64,000 nucleotides of DNA, taken from Gammaproteobacteria bacterium (GTDB taxonomy: Bacteria > Pseudomonadota > Gammaproteobacteria > Pseudomonadales > Azotimanducaceae). The notes beneath the pieces were generated by a model. That model had not been told where the DNA came from and ran no database searches. It saw only the letters and a program-made list of their open reading frames with translations. A program made the translations under genes and the position numbers. This document shows, in pieces, positions 25,919-33,599 of the stretch. Numbering within the stretch: position 1 is the stretch's first letter; every line of letters starts with the position of its first letter. The DNA is taken from the NCBI GenBank assembly GCA_026708185.1, contig JAPOVK010000044.1, positions 54,207-118,206 on the forward strand, given 5' to 3'.

Positions 25919-27688
25919 GTGGACGTTAACGAGGTGAAGCCGTCCGACCCGACGGTCGAAGACGAGGTGCTGGCGGCGGTGCGCGCCTACGACATCGCCG
26001 TGCGCGACCGGGATGTCCACGCCCAGGTCGACTTCTTCGCGGACCGCGCCGACACCAGCAAGGCGGCGCTCAGAAGTCGCCTTGAGACACAGCTCGCGCG
26101 TGGCGAGTACGAGGACAAGCGATTCACCCTCGACGCGGCCACAGTCGTCGTCGAGGCCGATCGGGCGACCGTCGATGGCGCACGGCTGCGTTCGCCGACA
26201 GGCGGCGGCTCGTTCGTTTTCGCGATGGCGAAGGAGGCGGACGGCGCGTGGCGGTGTCTCTCCGTCCGCCTGTCCAAGGGTGCGGATGGCCGGGCGGAGA
26301 ACGCCCGCGAACTGCGCGAGCGCATCTTGGCCGACCCGGTGCGGCCCGGATACCACTTCGCGAACCCGGAGGGCGTCGCGATGCCCTTCGATCCGAATGG
26401 CGCCATCTACTGGAAGGGCCGCTACCACCTGTTCTACATCTTCCAGGATTCACGATCCGGCCAGCGCGCCGACCACTGGGGCCATGTCTCCAGCACGGAC
26501 CTGTTCCATTGGCGGCACCACCCGACCGGCTTGCTCGACGGCATGTACAGCGGCAACTGTTTCATCAACGGCGACGGCGTCCCGACGATCTGCTACCACC
26601 AGAAGGGCGAGGGAAACGCCATGGCGGTGGCGCTCGACGACGACCTGAACGCGTGGCGGAAGCTGGACACGATCACGCCGACGACCCCCGAAGGCGACGA
26701 GTACCACGAGCGGTACCGGTCCTGGGACCCCTTCGGATGGCTTGAAGGCGACACCTACTACGCCATCTTCGGTGGCAAGCGGCCGGGCATCGCCAGGTCG
26801 AGCGCACTCGACGGCGAGTGGCGCTACATGGGCGACCTCTTCGCGCATGGCGTCGAGGGCGTGGCGCTTGACGAGGACGTGTCGTGTCCGGATTTGTTCC
26901 GGCTCGGCGACAAGCACGTCCTGCTCTGCATAAGCCACCGCCTGGGCTGCCGTTACTACGTTGGGACGTGGAAGGACGAGCAGTTCCATCCCGAGTCCCA
27001 TGCCATGATGAGCTGGGTCGACCACTCGTTCTTTGCCCCGGAGAGCCTTCTCGACGACCGCGGTCGCCGCATCATGTGGGCGTGGATCATGGACGAGCCG
27101 CGCTTCGGGGTGCGCGCCGCGCACGGCTGGTCGGGCGTGCTGAGCTTGCCGCGGGTACTGTCCATGGGCGATGACGGACGACTCCGCATGGACGTTCCCG
27201 AGGAGATCGAGACGTTGCGCTACGGTGCTCTCCGGCACGGGCCCGCCACGGTCAAGGCCGACTCGGACCTACCCCTCGATGGCGTCGCCGGCACGGGCCT
27301 CGAGTTGCTCGTCGAGTTGGAAGGCCAGGGAGCCTCGTCGTACGGCCTTATCGTGTGCGCATCACCCGATGGCGCGGAGCAGACGTCGATTTCCTACGAC
27401 GTCACCGAGAAGCGATTGAAGGTCGACACGCGCCGATCGGGTCCCGACGACACCCCGCGAGCTGTCGAGGCGGCGCCGTTCGAGTTGGACCCGGGCGAGC
27501 GGCTGAAGCTCCGCGTATTCGTCGACCGGTCCGTCGTCGAAGTGTTCGCCAACAGCCGCCAGGCCATCGCGCGCCGCATCTACCCGTCACTGCCGGAGAG
27601 CGTCGGTGTGCGCCTGTTCGCAAGCGCTGGCGCGGCACACCTGCATACGTTGGAGGCTTGGCGAATCGCCGCGTCCAACGCCGCTTGA
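25919..27688 (+). CDS. GH32-like protein with N-terminal SnoaL-like domain and altered catalytic residues
   Basis: Residues 1-120 resemble an NTF2/SnoaL-like domain (VLAAVRAYDIAVRDRDVHAQVDFF). A GH32 five-blade propeller follows (NGAIYWKGRYHLFY near 160-173, WGHVSSTDLFHW near 187-198) and then a C-terminal beta-sandwich (LRVFVDRSVVEVFAN). The nucleophile Asp is kept (FDPNG, D158). The RDP transition-state motif reads SWDP (D270) and the ECPD acid/base motif reads SCPD (322-325), so the usual Glu is Ser. It starts at a GTG. No signal peptide is seen, so it would act in the cytoplasm. Fructosidase activity should not be assumed. Confidence 0.82.
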   Translation: MDVNEVKPSDPTVEDEVLAAVRAYDIAVRDRDVHAQVDFFADRADTSKAALRSRLETQLARGEYEDKRFTLDAATVVVEADRATVDGARLRSPTGGGSFVFAMAKEADGAWRCLSVRLSKGADGRAENARELRERILADPVRPGYHFANPEGVAMPFDPNGAIYWKGRYHLFYIFQDSRSGQRADHWGHVSSTDLFHWRHHPTGLLDGMYSGNCFINGDGVPTICYHQKGEGNAMAVALDDDLNAWRKLDTITPTTPEGDEYHERYRSWDPFGWLEGDTYYAIFGGKRPGIARSSALDGEWRYMGDLFAHGVEGVALDEDVSCPDLFRLGDKHVLLCISHRLGCRYYVGTWKDEQFHPESHAMMSWVDHSFFAPESLLDDRGRRIMWAWIMDEPRFGVRAAHGWSGVLSLPRVLSMGDDGRLRMDVPEEIETLRYGALRHGPATVKADSDLPLDGVAGTGLELLVELEGQGASSYGLIVCASPDGAEQTSISYDVTEKRLKVDTRRSGPDDTPRAVEAAPFELDPGERLKLRVFVDRSVVEVFANSRQAIARRIYPSLPESVGVRLFASAGAAHLHTLEAWRIAASNAA

Positions 27689-27718
27689 CAAGCGGGTCTA
27701 TGTTGGAGAGGCGACGCA

Positions 27719-29845
27719 ATGGGGAGCCATGCCATGCCCGAAGCGACCTTCTCAGTCTTCTCGGATGCCGACAGCGCGGGGTGGGCCGAGGCCTTCGCCG
27801 CGCTGCTTCGCGAAGGCGGGTCGGACCGAGTCGACATCGCGGATAGCCTCGACGCTGTCTTCGACGGGGATGCCGATGTCCTCATCCTCAACCTGGACCG
27901 GGAGCGCGACACGACGCTTTCGGCTGATCGTATCGACGCGCTGAAGCGGTGCCGGATCATCGCCATGGCCCCGGGTGCCGACTGGCTCTGTGCCCAACTG
28001 GACGAGATCGAGTTCCGGGGCGGCAACGTGACGGACGACTTGACGATGCTCGTTGCCGACAGCGAACTCTTGGGGAAGCAGTCGGCTGAGCCTATTCGCC
28101 CATGGAGGGTGCAAAAGCCTCGGCTCGAAGCCTGGCCCCCGGGAATGCCAAGAATCTACTTCTCCGGCGGCATCGCCGACTACCGTCCAGGCGTTGACGA
28201 CATCCTCGTTCCGGAACAGCACGAGGACTGCGCCGTGGTCGTGCGGCAGGCGAGCTTCGTCTTCGCGGGTGTCCAGGCGCACCCGGACGAGTGGTCGGAG
28301 CAATACCGTGCCCTGATCCGGCGGGTGGCGGTCGCACTTGCTGAACGTCCCGTCGAGGCCCTCGAGCCGATCGTCGTCGAGCGGCAGATCCATCCGCCGG
28401 GTTCGGTGCGGTTCGAGTTGGAGCCGATTTCCGAAAAGCAAAGCGGTTCCCACCGGAACTTCTACTTCCGCTTCGAACGTCCGGCGGCATTCACCGCCAC
28501 GCTCGAGCATGTGGGGTCCAACGCAATGGCGATGTACTTCGGCGGCGGCAAGGAGTTCCTGCACGGTGCCCGCGTGGACACCGAGGATGGCAAGACGCTG
28601 ACCATTGCCGCCAACATCGGCGGGAAAGCCATCCAAGCCGTGGGTTACCGGCACTGGTTGCTTGGTGTGCAGAACTTCGACCACGAGAACGCGTGTTCGG
28701 CGAAGTTGACGGTTCGCTACGACACGACGAGCTCGGGCTCAACCGTCCGCGCACTGCCGGGCAACGCGAGCTTCGAGTACGTCAACGGCGCGGCTTGGGA
28801 TCTTTCCCGTGCGGCGCAGACCATTGGCATCGATGTGGCGCGCCTTGCCACAGCGCGCGAGCATGGATTCGAGGCTTGGGGGGATCTCGAGGCACACGTC
28901 GCTTGGACGCCGGTCTTCGATATGCGAGGCGGCACGCGGGGCGCGGACCGTTTCGACGCGAGGGTTAGGGTGCAGTACGGCGAGTCGTACACGTTGGCGC
29001 AGCTCATCGAGTATGCCGAGGACTTTACGGACGAGCTTCGGCTTGCCCTAAGCGGTGCGTTGTCTGGTGACGAGACCTTCTCCGATGAACACCTGCTACT
29101 CACATTGTTGGATGATCCGATTGCGGCGCATGCCCTCAGATGCGCGGGCGCCGACACCGACATCCTGCGATCCCAGTTGAGAGCACCAGCCGGAGACGGA
29201 GGAGTCAGAAACGTAGCCAAAGCGGTTTCCGGGGCGGTCTACCGAGCCAATTTCATCGGCGCGATCGGTCGCGAGGGAACCAATTCCGCGAACCTGCTGG
29301 CTGGGTTGCTCGGGGAGAGCTGTGCGGCAACGAACCGGCTCAAGGACCAAGGAATCCAGCAGCGGGACATCGTCAACTACGTGACCCACGGGCTTCCTCG
29401 CGTCGCGGTCGAAAACCAGGAGCCCGCCGCATCGGTTTTCGACGAACAGGTGGAGCAAGTGGCACAGGCCGCGTTCGCCAAGGCCCGAGACCAAACGACG
29501 AAGTACGTGACGCTCGATCGCCTCCTCCTCGCCCTGATTGCCCACTCGAGCATCGCTCGTGTTCTGCGGTCGATGGATGCCCGGGTGGACGCGTTAGAGG
29601 GCGAGCTTCGCGCATATGTCGATGCAACCGTCGTTGGCGTGGGCGACGACGACGTACCCCAGCCCACGCGGGCGCTGAATCGTGTCATGCAGATGGCCGT
29701 TGCCAAGGCACGGTCCGCTGGGCGACCCCAGGCCACCACGCTCGACGTGCTGTGGGCGCTCTGCGGGGAGCGCGATGTACCGACCGCGGACATCCTCGGA
29801 CGCTTCGAGATCACCCGCGCGGACGTGGCTGCGCGGATGGGCTAG
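27719..29845 (+). CDS. Multidomain protein: GATase-like region, PPC-like beta domain, tandem ClpN repeats without AAA+ module
   Basis: The 708-residue protein starts at ATG 27719 after GGAGAGG. Residues 1-210 look like a class I amidotransferase/ThuA-like fold without a clear catalytic Cys. About 225-335 form a beta-sandwich resembling bacterial pre-peptidase C-terminal domains (LEHVGSNAMAMYFGGG, HWLLGVQNFDHENACSAKL). About 430-708 hold helical Clp N-domain-type repeats (FSDEHLLLTLLDD, TKYVTLDRLLLALIAHS, RPQATTLDVLWALCGE). No Walker motifs are present. ClpN repeats normally recruit substrates to ClpA/B/C ATPases, so this may be a free adaptor. The architecture is unfamiliar to me. Confidence 0.65.
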   Translation: MGSHAMPEATFSVFSDADSAGWAEAFAALLREGGSDRVDIADSLDAVFDGDADVLILNLDRERDTTLSADRIDALKRCRIIAMAPGADWLCAQLDEIEFRGGNVTDDLTMLVADSELLGKQSAEPIRPWRVQKPRLEAWPPGMPRIYFSGGIADYRPGVDDILVPEQHEDCAVVVRQASFVFAGVQAHPDEWSEQYRALIRRVAVALAERPVEALEPIVVERQIHPPGSVRFELEPISEKQSGSHRNFYFRFERPAAFTATLEHVGSNAMAMYFGGGKEFLHGARVDTEDGKTLTIAANIGGKAIQAVGYRHWLLGVQNFDHENACSAKLTVRYDTTSSGSTVRALPGNASFEYVNGAAWDLSRAAQTIGIDVARLATAREHGFEAWGDLEAHVAWTPVFDMRGGTRGADRFDARVRVQYGESYTLAQLIEYAEDFTDELRLALSGALSGDETFSDEHLLLTLLDDPIAAHALRCAGADTDILRSQLRAPAGDGGVRNVAKAVSGAVYRANFIGAIGREGTNSANLLAGLLGESCAATNRLKDQGIQQRDIVNYVTHGLPRVAVENQEPAASVFDEQVEQVAQAAFAKARDQTTKYVTLDRLLLALIAHSSIARVLRSMDARVDALEGELRAYVDATVVGVGDDDVPQPTRALNRVMQMAVAKARSAGRPQATTLDVLWALCGERDVPTADILGRFEITRADVAARMG

Positions 29846-29853
29846 GTGTCCTC

Positions 29854-30603
29854 TTAGAGCGCCGAGAAGTCCGGCTTGCGCTTCTCGCGGAACGCGGCCA
29901 CGGCTTCGCGGTTTGCCGGACCGCCGGAGAGCCGCGCCAAGGCCGCGTTCTCGGCGTCGATCACCGCCTTCAACCGATCGCGATCCGGCCCCGTGACCAG
30001 GCGCTTGGCTTCGGCGAGGGAGTCCGGCGGCAGCGCCGCGAGGCGCGCCGCCTTGGCGTGCACGGCAGCGGCGAATCCTTCGTCGCGCAGCACGTCGAGG
30101 ACGAGTCCGGCCGCTTTGCATTGTTCGGCCGACATCCACTCGGAGGCCATGAGGAACCACATGGCTTGCTGGCGTCCCATGAGGGCCGGGAACGTCCGTG
30201 TGCTGCCAGCCTCGGCGACGAGCCCAAGTTCGGAGAACGGGCAGCGCAGCCGGGCGCTGGCCGCCATGAAGGCGAAATCCGCAACGCCGCAGATCGTCGC
30301 ACCGATCCCGACGCCGAGGCCGTTGATGCCGAGCACGAACGGCTTCTCGAAGTCGACGATGGCGTGCAGCATGCCCCGGAAACCGTGCCGTGGCGGCGGA
30401 CCGGCCGATCCGGAAAGGTCGGCGCCGGCGCTGAAGGCGCGACCGGTGCCCGTGAGCACGACGACGCGGCAGTCGTCGTCGGCACCGGCCTCGAGCAAAG
30501 CATCGGTCACTTCGTCGTACTGCTGTCCGTTGAAGGCGTTCAACGCATCGGGCCGGTTGAGCGCCACCGTGCGCACACGGTCGTCGTTGTTGATGATGAG
30601 CAT
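29854..30603 (-). CDS. Enoyl-CoA hydratase/isomerase family protein
   Basis: A 249-residue crotonase. The oxyanion-hole regions are VALNRPDALNAFNG near 14-27, TGTGRAFSAGADLSG near 51-65 and GINGLGVGIGATI near 93-105. The C-terminus ends EKRKPDFSAL. At the place of the hydratase Glu pair, GRQQAMWFLMASEWMSAEQC is seen, compatible with hydratase, isomerase or other crotonase activity. It follows the acyl-CoA dehydrogenase gene by 6 nt on the same strand, so the two probably serve successive steps of acyl-CoA oxidation. Confidence 0.88.
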   Translation of the reverse strand: MLIINNDDRVRTVALNRPDALNAFNGQQYDEVTDALLEAGADDDCRVVVLTGTGRAFSAGADLSGSAGPPPRHGFRGMLHAIVDFEKPFVLGINGLGVGIGATICGVADFAFMAASARLRCPFSELGLVAEAGSTRTFPALMGRQQAMWFLMASEWMSAEQCKAAGLVLDVLRDEGFAAAVHAKAARLAALPPDSLAEAKRLVTGPDRDRLKAVIDAENAALARLSGGPANREAVAAFREKRKPDFSAL

Positions 30604-30609
30604 GACGCG

Positions 30610-31836
30610 CTACAGCGGCAGGTCGCCGACGGCGTGGTTGACGCTGCCGGTCTCGTTGTACGAGCGCATCACCATCTCCGCGATGCGCATCAGGTGCACC
30701 TCGTCGGAGCCGTCGGCGATGCGCGACCAGCGCGCCTGGATCAGCATCTGCGCAAGCGGGGAGTCGTTCGAGTAGCCGAGCGCGCCATGCACCTGCAGGG
30801 CGCGATCCACGGTCTTCCACAGCGTATTGGCGACGTGGTGCTTGGCCATGGACACCTCGGAGCGGAAGTCCATGCCGTTCTCGATCTTGTAGGCCGCGTG
30901 CAGGACCATGAGCTTTGACGAGTAAAGCTCCAGCGCGCTCTCCGCCATCATCCACTGGATGCCCTGCTTCTCGGAGAGCAGCGAGCCGTGCGCGTAGCGC
31001 TTCTGGGCCCGATCGACGAGCATCTCCAGCGCCTGCTCGATGGTGCCGATCCAGCGCATGCAGTGGGCTAGGCGGGCGGGACCGAGGCGGACCTGCCCGA
31101 GTTTGTGGCCACCGCCCTGCTCGCCGAGCATGTTGGCGTGCGGGACTCGCACGTCGTTGTAGCGGATCTCCGGGTGGCCCCCTCCGCCGCCCATGGTGGA
31201 GATGTCGCGAACGATCTCGAAGCCGGGGGTGTCGGTGGGCACGATGAAGGCGCTGTTCCTGGCCTGCGCGATCTCCGCATCCGGGTCGGTCTTGGCGATC
31301 ACGATGGCGAACGTTGCACCGTGCGCACCGGAGGTGAACCACTTGTGGCCGTTGATGACCCAGTCGTCGCCGTCGCGCACAGCGGCCGTCTGGATCTGCG
31401 TGGGGTCCGAGCCCGCGACCTCGGGCTCGGTCATGGAGAAGCAGGACCGCATCGTGCCTTCGCACAGCCCTCGCAGCCACTTGTCCTTCTGCTCGTCCGT
31501 GCCGAAGTGCAGAAGCGTGTGCATATTGCCTTCGTCGGGTGCTTGGCAGTTGATGAGATACGGGCCCATGTTGGTCTTCACGGCTTCCGCCGACATGGCC
31601 GCGACCGCGGTGATGCCGAGGCCCATGCCGCCCCATTCCTCGGGCATGTGCGGCGCCCACAAGCCCTGGTCCCGGGCGGTCTGACGCAGTTCGTGAATCG
31701 CTGTACGCCATTCGTCCCCAGAGGCGCGGCGCGCGCTCAGTTCCGCCATCTTCGGCTTCGCGACGTCCGCCATGAATCGCTTGACCAGCAGTCGCGCGTC
31801 CTCGACCTCGTCGGGAAACGTGAAATCGATCGCCAT
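30610..31836 (-). CDS. Acyl-CoA dehydrogenase
   Basis: From ATG 31836 (MAIDFTFPDEVED) the protein has 408 residues and the usual three-part fold: helical N-domain, flavin-binding CFSMTEPEVAGSDPTQ near 132-147 and KWFTSGAHGATFAIV, and C-terminal helices with ALQVHGALGYSNDSP near 360-374 and RIADGSDEVHLMRIAEMV. It oxidises an acyl-CoA at alpha-beta carbons with FAD. A longer frame upstream is not supported. Divergent from a second enoyl-CoA hydratase gene (42 nt), so this is a small beta-oxidation locus. Confidence 0.92.
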   Translation of the reverse strand: MAIDFTFPDEVEDARLLVKRFMADVAKPKMAELSARRASGDEWRTAIHELRQTARDQGLWAPHMPEEWGGMGLGITAVAAMSAEAVKTNMGPYLINCQAPDEGNMHTLLHFGTDEQKDKWLRGLCEGTMRSCFSMTEPEVAGSDPTQIQTAAVRDGDDWVINGHKWFTSGAHGATFAIVIAKTDPDAEIAQARNSAFIVPTDTPGFEIVRDISTMGGGGGHPEIRYNDVRVPHANMLGEQGGGHKLGQVRLGPARLAHCMRWIGTIEQALEMLVDRAQKRYAHGSLLSEKQGIQWMMAESALELYSSKLMVLHAAYKIENGMDFRSEVSMAKHHVANTLWKTVDRALQVHGALGYSNDSPLAQMLIQARWSRIADGSDEVHLMRIAEMVMRSYNETGSVNHAVGDLPL

Positions 31837-31878
31837 TAGAATGTCCGCCTCAACCTTTTCGATTCGGCGGGAGCATAC

Positions 31879-32676
31879 ATGACGGACGCGGCGTTGCTGG
31901 TGGAGAAGACGGAACACGTGGCGGTGCTGACGCTAAACCGGCCTCAGAAACTCAACGCGCTGAACGGGGAACTGCGCGACGCCATGCTCGACGCCATCGC
32001 GGACGTCAAGGCGGACGACACGGTGCGTGCCGTGATCTTCACCGGTGCGGGACGCGGTTTTTGTTCCGGGGCCGATCTCACCGGCGGGGGCGGTGGCCAG
32101 AACACCGCCCCCACGCAGAACGAGCACCTTGACGACTTGGGCTGGGTTGGCCGCCAAGCGCTGGCCGTCTACGGGCTGAACAAGCCGGTGATCGGTGCCG
32201 TCAACGGCGTGGCGGCGGGCGCCGGCATGAGTCTCGCCTTGGCCTGCGATGTCCGCGTGGGGACCGAGAAGTCGCGCTTCAAGACCGTGTTCATCGAGCG
32301 CAACCTGTCACCGGATTCCGGCATGAGCTTCTTCCTGCCGCGCATCGTCGGCTACTCCCGCGCCACGGACCTGATCTACACCAGCCGAACCGTGGACGCG
32401 GAGGAAGCCCATCGGATTGGCCTCTTGGACCGCCTCGTCGACCACGACGACCTGATGGAGTCCGCGCTCGAACTCGCTGGACAGATGACCTCTTGGCCGC
32501 CGCTCGCCCTGCGCATGTCCAAGCGCGTCCTGCAGCACAACATGGAATGCGACCTGGAGACGGCGCTGCGTTTCGAGTTGACGAGCCTCTCCTTTGGGAA
32601 CAAGGCCGTGAACGACCGCAAGGAGTCCATCGCCGCATTCCTGGAGAAGCGCAAGCCGAGCTACACGGGTACGTAA
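31879..32676 (+). CDS. Enoyl-CoA hydratase
   Basis: This 265-residue crotonase has VLTLNRPQKLNALNGELR near 15-32, FTGAGRGFCSGADLTGGG near 54-71 and GAVNGVAAGAGMSLALACDVR near 108-128. The segment FIERNLSPDSGMSFFLPRIVGYSRA near 141-165 is close to PaaG/PaaB-type phenylacetate-degradation hydratases. The tail is EKRKPSYTGT. It is divergently arranged with the acyl-CoA dehydrogenase. Specificity for aromatic-derived acyl-CoA is a possibility, not shown. Confidence 0.9.
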   Translation: MTDAALLVEKTEHVAVLTLNRPQKLNALNGELRDAMLDAIADVKADDTVRAVIFTGAGRGFCSGADLTGGGGGQNTAPTQNEHLDDLGWVGRQALAVYGLNKPVIGAVNGVAAGAGMSLALACDVRVGTEKSRFKTVFIERNLSPDSGMSFFLPRIVGYSRATDLIYTSRTVDAEEAHRIGLLDRLVDHDDLMESALELAGQMTSWPPLALRMSKRVLQHNMECDLETALRFELTSLSFGNKAVNDRKESIAAFLEKRKPSYTGT

Positions 32677-32713
32677 CGCGGCTGTAAACGTGAGGTCCGC
32701 CCTCCTGTAGGCG

Positions 32714-33178
32714 TCAGGCGGCTCGGCTCCATCCCCGTTCGGTGTCCTCGAACTGGACATCGGCGAGGTGATCCGTGTCGTCGAGCTCCGCCAACTGCCG
32801 AAGCAACTCCGCTATCCCGTGCTCGCGGCCCGTGTCGGTCGCGTGGCTCTCGTAGAGTAGCCGCAATAGCCGGTCCGCCGGCCCGTCCATCTTGGACTGG
32901 CCCTTCTCCCATCGCGCGATGGACTGCGCACTCTTGTCGAGCAACTTGCCCAGCACATTCTGCGACAGATCCATCTCGTGCCTTAGGAAGCGGATCTCCG
33001 CACCGTCAAGTTGTTTCTTTTCCCGAATCAAGTACCTGCCAATGGCACTATGCAGGCCATCCATGTCGTGAATCCTGATCGCCTCACCATACTTCGTGGG
33101 CACGACCTCGAAGCCGTTGCGCAGGTACACGTTGCCTAAGCCGCATTGCGTATAGTGATGTGGCTTTCCGGTTTCCAT
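32714..33178 (-). CDS. HTH (XRE/MqsA-type) antitoxin-like regulator
   Basis: The ATG at 33178 gives 154 residues. The N-terminal part (YTQCGLGNVYLRNGFEVV) resembles the short YgiT/MqsA-like segment but lacks a full set of zinc cysteines. The second half is a clear helix-turn-helix (GAEIRFLRHEMDLSQNVLGK, then SAQSIARWEKGQSKMDGPAD) near 73-115. It follows the DUF4258 gene by 17 nt, an order toxin then antitoxin as in MqsRA and HigBA. It would repress the pair through the palindrome at 33515-33529. Confidence 0.8.
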   Translation of the reverse strand: METGKPHHYTQCGLGNVYLRNGFEVVPTKYGEAIRIHDMDGLHSAIGRYLIREKKQLDGAEIRFLRHEMDLSQNVLGKLLDKSAQSIARWEKGQSKMDGPADRLLRLLYESHATDTGREHGIAELLRQLAELDDTDHLADVQFEDTERGWSRAA

Positions 33179-33195
33179 CTTTCGCCGTCGGCTCC

Positions 33196-33510
33196 TCATG
33201 TTGCGGTTATCGCGTAGAGCCGGCAACCGGAGAGCGCAACCACTGCTCTCACAAGTCTCCCGGCGCTACGCTTGATTAGGACGACTTCCCAATCTCCATC
33301 CTGATCTGGGCTTGGATCGCGCTCGGCCTCGCCCAGGCGCAGCGTTGACAGGACTTGGCGTGTCGTCACGCCTCTCTCGTCCAATCTCTCGAGCGCATGT
33401 TCCGTCCAAGTGATGTTGAATGTGTTCCGTGCAAGTTCGCGCACGCGAGCCACGATTTCACGCCGGCCGAGCGTCGGAAAATGGATGACAGCGCTTCTTT
33501 TCTCGACCAT
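33196..33510 (-). CDS. DUF4258-domain toxin-like protein
   Basis: From ATG 33510 (MVEKRSAVIHF) the product is 104 residues. It shows the DUF4258 pattern ITWTEHALERLDERGVTTRQ near 33-52 and ends in a beta-hairpin (DWEVVLIKRSAGRLVRAVVA). This fold is related to small RelE/MqsR-like or BrnT-like toxins that are often paired with HTH antitoxins. A start 12 codons upstream would lie over the -35 box and is unlikely. The gene is first of the pair. RNase activity is inferred from context only. Confidence 0.75.
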   Translation of the reverse strand: MVEKRSAVIHFPTLGRREIVARVRELARNTFNITWTEHALERLDERGVTTRQVLSTLRLGEAERDPSPDQDGDWEVVLIKRSAGRLVRAVVALSGCRLYAITAT

Positions 33511-33514
33511 CGAC

Positions 33515-33546
33515 CTATCATTATGATAGATGCCGAGGCGTGTCAA
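33515..33546 (-). promoter_or_regulatory. Promoter with overlapping palindrome for the DUF4258-HTH pair
   Basis: On the minus strand, TTGACA (33546-33541) is followed after 15 bp by CATAAT (33525-33520). The -10 lies within the perfect palindrome CTATCAT-T-ATGATAG (plus strand 33515-33529). The start codon is about 9 nt beyond the -10, so the leader is nearly absent. The arrangement suits repression by the HTH partner. Confidence 0.65.
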
Positions 33547-33599
33547 GCGGTCCGCTCGTTGTCCGTGGGGTTGGGCTGCTGATTCGGCCCTTGAGGATC

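Noticed and set aside
29140..30918. 592-codon plus-strand open frame
   Set aside because: It runs across the 3' end of the ClpN protein and antisense to the enoyl-CoA hydratase gene; composition is shadow-like.
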